DNA of 6,541 nt from Planctomycetota bacterium (GCA_021828935.1 JAJZCU010000123.1:1-6541), one strand, 5' to 3'. Shown: positions 1-5,985, numbered from the stretch's first letter. Made by a program: numbers and translations. Notes: a model not told the origin generated them from the sequence alone.

Positions 1-86
1 TTGAGGCGGTGTCCGCTGTCGCCGGTTTACGGGTTCGTTTGCCGGGCCCGGTTCTCGGCCCATGGTTCCTCATTTTGGAAAATACA

Positions 87-710
87 ATGCAAGATTTTCG
101 TCCGCGCCCATGGCGCGATTCCCGCGGTCTGTCCCTTTTCTTGTTGGCGGCGGCGCTTGTGCCGTTGGCCGGTTGCGCCCGTAGTTACCGCCAATTGCGG
201 CCCAGCATTTCCCGTATTGAACCCGGTGATTACGGCCTGCAAAGCAAAGATTTGGTTGATATGTCGGACAAAATGGCGGCTTCCTTATTGCAGATTCCGC
301 AGATTGCCTACAGCCGCTACAAGGCCGTGATTGTCATGGGGCATGTGAAAAATCGTACCAACCAGCCGTATGTCAGTCAGCGGATATTTCTGGCGCGACT
401 GCGGGCCCTGCTCAATGAATATGCGCACAATCGCATCGCCTTTGTGGAAAGCCCGCGTGCCCTGGCCAAGCTGCAGCGTGAAGAACTTGGCGGCGGGGGG
501 GGCGGTCCGATGTTTGAACAGGGCAGTCGGCAGGCTACGCCGCGCTCTTCTCGCGTGATTCCCAAGTACGTGCTCAAGGGGACATTTTACACGCTGCCAA
601 ACATGCAAACCACTTACTATTTATGCACCTTCCAATTGGTGAACTTGCGTACGGGCGTGCAGGATTGGGAAGGCAAGTACGAAGTGCGCACCTTAAACTT
701 TGGCCAATAA
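87..710 (+). CDS. LpoB-like outer-membrane lipoprotein (first paralogue)
   Basis: Predicted 207-residue lipoprotein resembling the LpoB family (penicillin-binding protein activator, COG3417/PF13036 type). In enterobacteria LpoB is an outer-membrane lipoprotein that reaches through the periplasm to stimulate PBP1B. Seen here: an Arg-rich N-terminus (R5, R7, R10, R13), a hydrophobic stretch at about 16-27 and the lipobox LAGC with Cys30. Residue +2 is Ala, not Asp, so outer-membrane sorting is expected under the E. coli Lol rule. The mature part has the family pattern: DLVDMSDKMAASL (55-67), VKNRTNQ (88-93), PKYVLKGTFY (159-168) and YYLCTFQLVNLRTGVQDW (177-194). ATG 87 is chosen because GGAA (77-80) lies six bases upstream and the signal peptide then starts correctly. 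The frame is open further upstream (GTG at 9), but that would put about 26 extra residues ahead of the signal. A run of six glycines (135-140) is encoded by a G8 tract. It is followed after 5 bases by a paralogue. The family call is good; the partner enzyme is inferred. Confidence 0.85.
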   Translation: MQDFRPRPWRDSRGLSLFLLAAALVPLAGCARSYRQLRPSISRIEPGDYGLQSKDLVDMSDKMAASLLQIPQIAYSRYKAVIVMGHVKNRTNQPYVSQRIFLARLRALLNEYAHNRIAFVESPRALAKLQREELGGGGGGPMFEQGSRQATPRSSRVIPKYVLKGTFYTLPNMQTTYYLCTFQLVNLRTGVQDWEGKYEVRTLNFGQ

Positions 711-715
711 ACCGG

Positions 716-1360
716 ATGCCGCTGATGCCTGAAAAAAGCACTGGACACGGCGCAGCGGGTTGGCGGCCCGGCGCAAGGGGCTTGAAGCGGGCCTTCGCCG
801 CCGTGGTTGGCGTCTTGGCGCTAACCGGGCTGGCTGGTTGCGGTCCGGCGATTAGCGCCCACGCCCACACCACGTTTTTGTCCGCCCGCGATCTGCTGCA
901 CATGACCGATCAGATGGCCGCGTCGCTGGCGGGCAGCCCGCGCCTGGCCGCGCTGACAAAAAATGGCCCCATGGTCATCGTACTGAAGCGCGTGAGCAAC
1001 CAGACGGACGAAATTCTAACGCGCGGCGAAGAAGAACTTTTCGTGCATCGCGTGCGCGTTTTGCTGGCCCAACAGCCGCTGCTGCGCCGGCGGTTCCGTT
1101 TTGTGCTGAACCGTAAAACTTATTACGATCTGTTGCGCGAAGAACAAATACCCGCCGCCCAGTTGGGCCCGCGTGAAAGCCGCGTTGTGCCGCAATACGT
1201 GCTGGACGCCACGTTTTATTCCGACACCCACGTCTCGCGAAAATTTCGCAGCGACTACTATCTGTGCGCGTACCAACTGGTGGACATTCACACCGGCGTT
1301 ATCGTCTGGCAAAATACCTACGAAACCAAAAAGTCCGCCGTTTCCGGATTTTTGTATTGA
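716..1360 (+). CDS. LpoB-like outer-membrane lipoprotein (second paralogue)
   Basis: Predicted 214-residue lipoprotein, clearly a paralogue of the preceding gene. Aligned landmarks are ARDLLHMTDQMAASL (57-71), VSNQTDE (93-99), VVPQYVLDATFY (157-168) and YYLCAYQLVDIHTGVIVW (181-198). These are the features of the LpoB family: a conserved N-terminal helix, the Asn-x-Thr strand, and the YxLxxQLVxxxTGxxxW strand pair near the C-terminus. The signal peptide has basic residues up to K24-R25, a hydrophobic core at about 26-38 and the lipobox LAGC with Cys42; residue +2 is Gly. The start could be ATG 716 or ATG 725. The second has GGA (714-716) at a reasonable distance, and neither has a strong Shine-Dalgarno. 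An in-frame ATG at 623 would overlap the previous gene by 88 bases and is less likely. The 5-base gap implies co-transcription and possibly translational coupling. It lacks the Gly-rich insert of its neighbour, so the two have diverged and may act as a pair or on different partners (inference). Confidence 0.83.
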   Translation: MPLMPEKSTGHGAAGWRPGARGLKRAFAAVVGVLALTGLAGCGPAISAHAHTTFLSARDLLHMTDQMAASLAGSPRLAALTKNGPMVIVLKRVSNQTDEILTRGEEELFVHRVRVLLAQQPLLRRRFRFVLNRKTYYDLLREEQIPAAQLGPRESRVVPQYVLDATFYSDTHVSRKFRSDYYLCAYQLVDIHTGVIVWQNTYETKKSAVSGFLY

Positions 1361-1373
1361 AGCCGCGCGGCCC

Positions 1374-1382
1374 TGCTAAAAT
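1374..1382 (+). promoter_or_regulatory. possible extended -10 promoter ahead of the TPR lipoprotein gene
   Basis: TGCTAAAAT reads as an extended -10 element (TGn followed by TAAAAT) about 48 bases before ATG 1430, inside the 69-base gap after the second LpoB-like gene. The best upstream -35 candidate is TTGTAT (1352-1357) at a long 19-base spacing, so an extended -10 alone would have to do most of the work. A perfect 12-bp palindrome, GGCGGCGCCGCC (1390-1401), lies between this element and the start codon and could fold in the leader. It would give the third gene its own internal promoter. This is pattern reading only. Confidence 0.3.
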
Positions 1383-1429
1383 TAACGTTGGCGGCGCCGC
1401 CGCCCGAGGAATGGATAGGACATTTGGCC

Positions 1430-2707
1430 ATGCGCACTGGATTTTTTGGTAATATAGGTTTCGGCTGTGGGCGGGACGGGGCGCAGCGCGCGCCACGGCG
1501 GCCCAGTGCCCGTCGTGCGGTGTTTGGTCTTGCCCTGCTGGCGGTCCCCTTGGCCCTGGGCGGTTGCCACAGCCCCAACATGCGCGTCCGCCGCGCCGTA
1601 ACGCTGTATTACATGGGGGATTACCCGCAGGCCCAGCAAACGCTGGCGCCGGAAATCAGCAGGAAAAACAAGAATTTCGTCCTTAACAACTGCCGGTACG
1701 GTTCGTGCGCCATTGCCGCGGGAAACCTGCGGGACGCCCAGTTGGCGTTCTACAATGCCTATGAAGTAATGAACAGCGTTCACACCAACACGGTGGGCCG
1801 GACGCTGGGCGCGGCGGTGGTGTATGAGGGCATCAAGGTATGGAAGGGCCAGCCGTATGAACGCGCCATGGCCCATTATTATCTTGGCCTTATTTATTTA
1901 ATTAAAAATCATTTCAACGACGCCCGCGCCGCCTTCGCCAACAGCCTCTTCCGCCTGCGCGCCTACGGCCGTTCCCGCCGCGATGCCCGCGCGGGCCACC
2001 GCTACGGTTGGATCGACTCCAATTTCACGCTGGGCTATTTTGGCCTGGGTTTGTGTTATCAGGAATTGGGGCGCCACGCCCTGGCCCGCGCCAACTTCCG
2101 CCGCGCCGAGCAACTCAATCCCGCCTTGGCCCCGGCCGTGCAGATGATGCGTCGCCGCGGCGCCAACACGGTCATTTTTGTGGATTACGGCATGGGCCCG
2201 CGGCCCGCGCCGCACGGCTGGTACGGCGAAAAATCGGCCTTTGTCCCCACCGTCGCCGAAGCCGGGCCCGTGCCCCCAGTGGCCGCCTACGCCGACGGCC
2301 GCCTCCTACCCGCCAGCGGCTACGACGCCGCCGTGGATACTTTGGCCCTGGCGCAGGACAAGCGCTGGGACAGCATGGACACCCTGCGCGAAACGAAAGC
2401 CGTCATCGGCACTGGCCTGGTCGCCGGCGGTTTGGGCACGGCGATGATCGCCGGCGACCGCAACGATGGCGAAGTGGGCCTGATCGGCTTGGGCGCCGCC
2501 GCCCTGGGCATGGCCTTGACGGCATCCTCGCGCGTCGATGTGCGTTATTGGGAAATGCTGCCCCGGGCCGTAATGGTGGTGCCCGCCGCCCTGACCCCCG
2601 GTCCGCACACCATTCAAGTAGCCATGGCCGGTTCGGCCTGCCAGCCCTTCACGGTGCGTGTGCGCCGGCGCGGGCTGACTGTGCTGTACGTGCGCTTGCT
2701 GCCGTAG
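1430..2707 (+). CDS. TPR-containing lipoprotein, COG3014-like
   Basis: Predicted 425-residue lipoprotein with a signal peptide ending in the lipobox LGGC (43-46, Cys46; +2 is His). Residues about 55-235 are helical repeats of TPR character: AVTLYYMGDYPQAQQTL (56-72), an ERAMAHYYLGLIYLIKNHF pair (144-162) and GYFGLGLCYQELGRHALA (202-219) leading into RAEQLNP. Then comes TVIFVDYGMGPRP (247-259), a Gly/Ala-rich hydrophobic stretch (326-364) that may embed in or lie on a membrane, and VDVRYWEMLPRAVMVV (369-384) followed by a beta-rich tail ending at 425. The GxGP strand and the D-x-R-x-W-x-x-LP motif are what I associate with COG3014 lipoproteins, which often neighbour LpoB-like genes. ATG 1430 is preferred: AGGA (1417-1420) is well placed and the signal peptide begins properly. 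The alternative TTG at 1388 adds 14 residues. Biochemical function is unknown; a scaffold for the LpoB-like partners is inference. Confidence 0.8.
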   Translation: MRTGFFGNIGFGCGRDGAQRAPRRPSARRAVFGLALLAVPLALGGCHSPNMRVRRAVTLYYMGDYPQAQQTLAPEISRKNKNFVLNNCRYGSCAIAAGNLRDAQLAFYNAYEVMNSVHTNTVGRTLGAAVVYEGIKVWKGQPYERAMAHYYLGLIYLIKNHFNDARAAFANSLFRLRAYGRSRRDARAGHRYGWIDSNFTLGYFGLGLCYQELGRHALARANFRRAEQLNPALAPAVQMMRRRGANTVIFVDYGMGPRPAPHGWYGEKSAFVPTVAEAGPVPPVAAYADGRLLPASGYDAAVDTLALAQDKRWDSMDTLRETKAVIGTGLVAGGLGTAMIAGDRNDGEVGLIGLGAAALGMALTASSRVDVRYWEMLPRAVMVVPAALTPGPHTIQVAMAGSACQPFTVRVRRRGLTVLYVRLLP

Positions 2708-2712
2708 CCGTG

Positions 2713-2744
2713 GCCATAAAAAATGGCGCGGCCATCTTGGCCGC
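2713..2744 (-). terminator. terminator-like hairpin after the lipoprotein genes
   Basis: A perfect 7-bp stem, GCGGCCA (2728-2734) and TGGCCGC (2738-2744), closes a three-base loop six bases or so after a second small stem, GCCAT (2713-2717) with ATGGC (2723-2727). The whole lies just past the stop at 2707. Read on the minus strand, the stronger stem is followed after four bases by six Ts, as in a Rho-independent terminator. Read on the plus strand, no T tract follows, so termination of the lipoprotein transcripts would depend on the stem alone. It may simply be a structured 3' end. Strand assignment is uncertain. Confidence 0.35.
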
Positions 2745-2877
2745 AAAGTCCTGGCCGCTGCGTTGTTCGCGGAAATTTTACGACGGGCTCAGGTGGGCGA
2801 GGACGATTTTGAGAACGGTCATCTGTTTTTACATCGCGGACTTTTTGGTGGGCTCCAGTAATTGCGGGAGGGAGTCG

Positions 2878-3060
2878 ATGACGGACGCAAAAAAGCCGCA
2901 ATCCGCCACCTTGGGCATACACGTAAACCCTTATTATTCAGACAGTTCCGATGGAGAGAATTGCGTGGAAGAGTTGCGGGAACAGGTGCGAATTGACGCA
3001 AAACCGGCAGTCAAACCCAGGAAAAAATGTTTCAGTGATTGCGATGCGCTTATTCTCTGA
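2878..3060 (+). CDS. possible small protein of 60 residues
   Basis: A 60-residue reading frame begins at ATG 2878 directly behind GGGAGGGAG (2866-2874), one of the best Shine-Dalgarno sequences in the window. It ends at TGA 3058. The product is polar, mixed in charge and has three cysteines (29, 51, 55), with a basic patch PAVKPRKK (43-50). It has no signal peptide, membrane segment or motif that I recognise. The same frame is open far upstream into the lipoprotein gene, so openness alone is weak evidence; the case rests on the ribosome binding site. It stands alone between the lipoprotein genes and a decayed methyltransferase and could itself be a remnant. A possible but poor promoter is TTGAGA (2809-2814) with TACATC (2830-2835). 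No function can be assigned. Confidence 0.33.
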   Translation: MTDAKKPQSATLGIHVNPYYSDSSDGENCVEELREQVRIDAKPAVKPRKKCFSDCDALIL

Positions 3061-3076
3061 TGCGGCGGGGCCTGAT

Positions 3077-3118
3077 TAAGGGTAGTAATACCCCTTAATA
3101 AGGGTAGTAATAAGGGTA
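3077..3118. repeat. TAAGGGTA repeat cluster with hairpin
   Basis: The 14-mer TAAGGGTAGTAATA occurs twice, at 3077-3090 and 3099-3112, and a third partial unit TAAGGGTA follows at 3111-3118. The first unit also forms an inverted pair with the following TACCCCTTAA, giving a stem with a four-base GTAA loop and one bulged C. The cluster is AT-rich compared with its surroundings. It lies immediately after the possible small gene and upstream of the methyltransferase remnant. Too few and too irregular for a CRISPR; it could be protein-binding sites, a transcript-end structure, or a relic of a mobile element. Confidence 0.6.
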
Positions 3119-3164
3119 TTGGTTAAAATAGACGCCGGGGAACGGATGTATGGCGCCGCAGCCC

Positions 3165-3191
3165 GATTCGTGACGCGCTGCGTCACGAATC
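3165..3191. repeat. perfect 12-bp inverted repeat
   Basis: GATTCGTGACGC (3165-3176) and GCGTCACGAATC (3180-3191) are exact reverse complements separated by only GCT. The pairing stops sharply on both sides. No T tract follows on either strand, which argues against a simple terminator. It sits at the 5' edge of the methyltransferase-like reading frame, so it may mark a deletion or insertion junction, or be an operator-like dyad. The inverted repeat is seen directly; its role is unknown. Confidence 0.7.
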
Positions 3192-3210
3192 AAGCGAACC
3201 GCACTGCCGG

Positions 3211-3612
3211 TTGCTGCTGCATGTCGATAACACCGACGCGCGGCAGTGGTACATGAACGAGGCGGCAGCACGGCCACCCGCTTGGGCTGAAAGTGTGGCC
3301 GATCTGCGGCTGGTCTTGCGCCCCGGCGCCCAACTGGCGTACGTGGTGGGGGACCAGGCCTCGTTTTTCCGGGTGATGATCCGCACCGGGGAATTGTTAG
3401 CAATGATCGCGGCAAGTCTGGGCTATGAAGTCGTTGGCATCGATCTGTTCCGCACGCGAATCTCCACCGCCACGAGAGAGCAACTGCGCGAAGAAGTTGT
3501 GCTGCTGCGCTGGCCCGGGCGGCACGGGGGCGCCGACTTCGAAGAAAAAGGCTGCGGCGTAACGCCTACCGGAGCATCCTCCCGCTGCCATCATACTGAG
3601 GTCTCATACTGA
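3211..3612 (+). pseudogene. C-terminal remnant of a DNA methyltransferase
   Basis: The frame encodes the end of what looks like an S-adenosylmethionine-dependent DNA methyltransferase (DNA methylase/Trm11-like type). Numbering from TTG 3211, ADLRLVLRPGAQLAYVVGDQ (30-49) is the helix plus LRPG-turn plus strand typical after the catalytic motif. IRTGELLAMIAASLGYEVV (57-75) is the next helix-strand, and LFRTRISTATREQLREEVVLLRWPG (79-103) is the usual final segment. The N-terminal half with the SAM-binding glycine motif and the (D/N)PP(Y/F) catalytic motif is missing. The frame is open only back to a TAA at 3124, and nothing methyltransferase-like is seen in the other frames before it. The last 30 residues after WPG look unrelated. 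There is no convincing ribosome binding site at 3211 or at ATG 3253. I read it as a truncated, non-functional gene, perhaps left from a restriction-modification or orphan methylase locus. The family call is moderately firm; which base it would have modified cannot be told. Confidence 0.6.
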
Positions 3613-3747
3613 AACGTTGGGAGTGTGGCAATTGTTTTGGGGGGTGCGTGAAGTCCACGTGGCCGTGGGTGGCGCGGTGTGCGGCATTTTTGCGCCGGGA
3701 CCAACGCACGAAGCGCCGCATTCGCTGCGAACAAACCCCACGCCTAC

Positions 3748-3770
3748 GATTAGCCGCGTCCGCAGACGCG
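3748..3770. repeat. REP-like hairpin, copy 1 (GATTAGCCGC head)
   Basis: GATTAGCCGC (3748-3757) overlaps a perfect 6-bp stem, CGCGTC (3755-3760) and GACGCG (3765-3770), closing a CGCA loop. The ten-base head is identical to the start of a larger hairpin 129 bases downstream. Two structured copies sharing one head suggest a dispersed intergenic palindrome family rather than chance. The matching GCGGCTAA arm expected at the right end is absent here, so this copy looks truncated. Confidence 0.5.
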
Positions 3771-3783
3771 CGGGGGCGGGAAT

Positions 3784-3820
3784 CAATGATCAAAACGACA
3801 ATGACCAATGATCAATGATC
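3784..3820. repeat. CAATGAYC heptamer repeats
   Basis: CAATGATC or CAATGACC occurs four times, at 3784-3791, 3799-3806, 3806-3813 and 3813-3820. The last three overlap by one base, making a run with a 7-base period. The first copy is separated from the rest by seven bases. The group lies between the two GATTAGCCGC hairpins. Short heptamer arrays of this style occur in intergenic DNA of some bacteria (recollection, not a search). Function is unknown. Confidence 0.6.
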
Positions 3821-3876
3821 GAAAAGGCGGGCCTCCGCGCGCACCGTTATGATGTGGTATGAAATTTTCATGCCCT

Positions 3877-3928
3877 GATTAGCCGCCACGCGCCCGACGC
3901 GGCCCAATGGGCCGGCGCGGGCGGCTAA
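3877..3928. repeat. large imperfect hairpin, copy 2 (GATTAGCCGC head)
   Basis: After the head GATTAGCCGC (3877-3886), a long stem can form: TTAGCCGCC (3879-3887) pairs with GGCGGCTAA (3920-3928), CGCGCC (3889-3894) with GGCGCG (3914-3919), and GGCCC (3901-3905) with GGGCC (3909-3913) around an AAT loop. The left arm has a one-base bulge at 3888 and a six-base bulge at 3895-3900; the right arm is continuous. That gives 20 base pairs, nearly all G-C in the core. It resembles REP/BIME-type intergenic palindromes. No T tract follows, so it is not an obvious terminator. Confidence 0.65.
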
Positions 3929-4113
3929 CAGCTCTGGTCACGGGTTTGAAGTTTTCGACGCCGTGCGCGTTCGTATGCACATTGGCGCCCTGGTCGCCGG
4001 TGCGCGCCGGCCGCGGCGCCCAAATTCGCGCCGCACGGTGGCTCGCCCATCCTTCCCATCTTTCGCAAATTTCCAACAGCGCGTCTCATCCGCTGGCGTG
4101 CCGCTTCCGGTTC

Positions 4114-4122
4114 TGCTATCCT
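4114..4122 (+). promoter_or_regulatory. possible extended -10 promoter for ptsI
   Basis: TGCTATCCT matches an extended -10 element (TGn plus TATCCT) about 118 bases before the ptsI ATG. The hexamer 17 bases upstream, TGGCGT (4094-4099), is a poor -35. If real, transcription would begin near 4129 and leave a leader of about 110 bases. It has the same TGC-TAnnnT form as the element seen at 1374-1382. No other promoter stands out between the hairpin and ptsI. Confidence 0.28.
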
Positions 4123-4239
4123 TCCAAGACCGAATGCTTCACGCCGGACTGCCCGGCGGCTGCACTTGGTCCTTCCGACGCCCCAGACCGTTTGCCCTTG
4201 TGGCAACGCTTCGCGGCCTCGTAGTTGGTAAGTCGCTTC

Positions 4240-5985
4240 ATGGAACTGAAAAAAGGTATCGGCGTATCGACCGGAGTGGTCGTCTCCCATGCGCTTCTGC
4301 TCAGCGATGATGAGCTGCGCATTGGCCGGCGAGCCGTCCCCGCCACCGAAGTGCCCAGCGAGTCCCTTCGCCTGCACGACGCGCTTGAAAAAAGCCGCGC
4401 CGACATTCGTCTATTGCGCGATCAAACCGCCCATGACTTTGGCCAAAAAACCGGCGCCATTTTCGATTTCCATCTGGGTCTGCTCAACGACCCGCAGTTG
4501 ACCAACGCCTTCGGCCAGGCCATTGAAAAACAAAGATTCTCCGCCGAATACGCCGTGAGCCGCACGTTGCGGGAATATGCCCGGCAGTTTCTGCGCCAGA
4601 AAGATGCGTACTTCCGCGACCGCGTAAAAGATATTTATGATATTGAACGCCGCTTGCTAACGGGCCTCATGGGCCGCGACCGCTTTCGCCTCATTGACTT
4701 AACCGAGCCGGTGGTGCTGGTCGCCCATGATTTAACGCCTTCGCAAACCGCTTCGCTCGATCGGTCCATGGTGCGGGGCATTGCCATTGAAGCCGGTGGC
4801 CGCACCAGCCACACCGCCATCATCGCCAATTCCATGGGCATACCGGCGATTGTGGGTCTGGAAAATCTTTCACATGAGGTCACCAGTGGCGATACCGTGA
4901 TTCTCAACGGCCACAGCGGCGTGTTGATTATCAATCCCGATGACGCCACCATCCGCGAACACCGCACCTATGAACAGCGGCAGTTGGTGTATGAAACCAG
5001 CCTTAACAGCATGCGCGATCTGCCCGCCCGCACGCTGGACGGCACCGAAATAACCCTCATGGGGAACATTGAATTTCCTTATGAAGTTGAAAACGCCCTG
5101 GCCAAGGGCGCCGTGGGCATCGGCCTGTACCGCACCGAATTTTTATACTTAGCCAGCGAACAGGAACCCACGGAAGACGACCATTACGCCGCCTATGCGG
5201 AGGTGATCCGCAAACTCGCCGGCCGGCCGATTATCATTCGCACGCTGGACTTAGGCGCCGACAAATACACGCCGCTGCAGGCCAAAAATCCTGAAGACAA
5301 TCCATTTCTGGGCTGCCGGTCCATCCGCCTGTGTCTGGCCAATCTTGATATGTTTAAGGTGCAATTGCGGGCCTTGCTGCGGGCCAGCGTGCTGGGCGAT
5401 GTGCGCATTATGTTCCCCATGATCAGCACCCCGTTGGAACTGCGGCAAGCCAAAATGGTGCTGCGTGACGTCATGGAAGAACTGGAAGAGCAGCAGATTC
5501 CTTACAACCCCAACACCCCCGTGGGCATCATGGTGGAGGTGCCTTCCGCCGCCATTATTCCCAACGCGTACGCCAAGGAATGCGACTTTTTTTCCATCGG
5601 CACCAATGACCTCATTCAGTACACCATTGCCGTGGACCGCGGCAACCAAAAGGTGGCGTCGCTTTACACCGGCGCCAACCCCGCCGTGTTGGCGCTGATT
5701 CGCAACGTCATACGCACTGGCAACCGGCATAATGTCAGCACGTCGCTGTGCGGTGAAATGGGGGGCGACAGCGAATTTACCATGCTGCTTCTGGGCATGG
5801 GCCTGCGCACGCTTTCCATTACCCCGCACAACATTCCGGAGATTAAGAAAGTCATCCGCAGCATTCATATTAAAGACGCCCAGCGCGTGGCTCGCCGCGT
5901 CATGAGTTTTGAAAATTCACAACAAATTTTGAATTATCTGCGGGATGAAACCCATCGCATCATTCCCGAAGCCTACACCGCATGA
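4240..5985 (+). CDS. ptsI: phosphoenolpyruvate-protein phosphotransferase (PTS enzyme I)
   Basis: Enzyme I starts the PEP-dependent phosphotransferase system: it takes phosphate from PEP onto a histidine and passes it to HPr in the cytoplasm. The 581-residue product is full length (E. coli EI is 575). The N-terminal region begins MELKKGIGVSTG; residues about 30-145 form the helical HPr-binding part. The swivelling phosphohistidine domain has GGRTSHTAII (187-195) with active His191. The PEP-binding barrel has YRTEF with Arg298, IIIRTLD with Arg334, VEVPSA with Glu433, GTNDL with Asn456 and Asp457, DRGN with Arg467, and SLCGEMGGD with Cys504. All key residues are present, so it should be active. 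ATG 4240 is chosen because GGTAAG (4227-4232) lies upstream and family alignment starts there; TTG 4225 would add five residues. No HPr or EII gene lies in the window. The absence of a nearby sugar transporter fits a regulatory PTS (inference). The next gene starts 20 bases downstream. Confidence 0.97.
   Translation: MELKKGIGVSTGVVVSHALLLSDDELRIGRRAVPATEVPSESLRLHDALEKSRADIRLLRDQTAHDFGQKTGAIFDFHLGLLNDPQLTNAFGQAIEKQRFSAEYAVSRTLREYARQFLRQKDAYFRDRVKDIYDIERRLLTGLMGRDRFRLIDLTEPVVLVAHDLTPSQTASLDRSMVRGIAIEAGGRTSHTAIIANSMGIPAIVGLENLSHEVTSGDTVILNGHSGVLIINPDDATIREHRTYEQRQLVYETSLNSMRDLPARTLDGTEITLMGNIEFPYEVENALAKGAVGIGLYRTEFLYLASEQEPTEDDHYAAYAEVIRKLAGRPIIIRTLDLGADKYTPLQAKNPEDNPFLGCRSIRLCLANLDMFKVQLRALLRASVLGDVRIMFPMISTPLELRQAKMVLRDVMEELEEQQIPYNPNTPVGIMVEVPSAAIIPNAYAKECDFFSIGTNDLIQYTIAVDRGNQKVASLYTGANPAVLALIRNVIRTGNRHNVSTSLCGEMGGDSEFTMLLLGMGLRTLSITPHNIPEIKKVIRSIHIKDAQRVARRVMSFENSQQILNYLRDETHRIIPEAYTA

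Larger units (their letters stand above)
3613..4239. other. 627-base intergenic stretch before ptsI
   Basis: I see no convincing gene here. Several frames stay open on both strands because the DNA is GC-rich, but none has a good ribosome binding site or recognisable protein character. Its contents from left to right are: an unassigned block (about 3613-3745), a small hairpin headed by GATTAGCCGC (3748-3770), a CAATGAYC repeat group (3784-3820), a large imperfect hairpin with the same head (3877-3928), and about 300 bases leading to ptsI that include one promoter-like element near 4114. No tRNA, rRNA or CRISPR structure was found. Confidence 0.6.

Noticed and set aside
42..51. CCGGGCCCGG palindrome upstream of the first gene as an operator
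   Set aside because: Such short GC palindromes are expected often in GC-rich DNA and nothing else supports a regulatory site.
1382..1876. Minus-strand frame opposite the start of the TPR lipoprotein gene
   Set aside because: The plus strand has a signal peptide, lipobox and TPR pattern here; the minus frame has low-complexity His/Arg/Gln-rich sequence and no start signal.
2008..2877. Long plus-strand open frame overlapping the TPR lipoprotein gene
   Set aside because: It is the shadow of the real gene in another frame: rich in Arg, Pro and Gly with no recognisable fold. Only its tail from 2878 has a ribosome binding site and was kept as a possible small gene.
3077..3118. CRISPR array
   Set aside because: Units are 8-14 bases with 8-base gaps, far shorter than CRISPR repeats and spacers, and no cas gene is near.
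3907..4224. Plus-strand 105-residue frame just before ptsI
   Set aside because: It starts inside a hairpin loop, has no ribosome binding site, and its composition looks like translated non-coding DNA.
3925..4377. Minus-strand frame spanning the ptsI start
   Set aside because: It overlaps conserved enzyme I coding sequence and has no protein character or ribosome binding site.
5251..5868. 205-residue minus-strand frame inside ptsI
   Set aside because: It lies opposite the conserved PEP-binding barrel of enzyme I and is a complementary-strand artefact.
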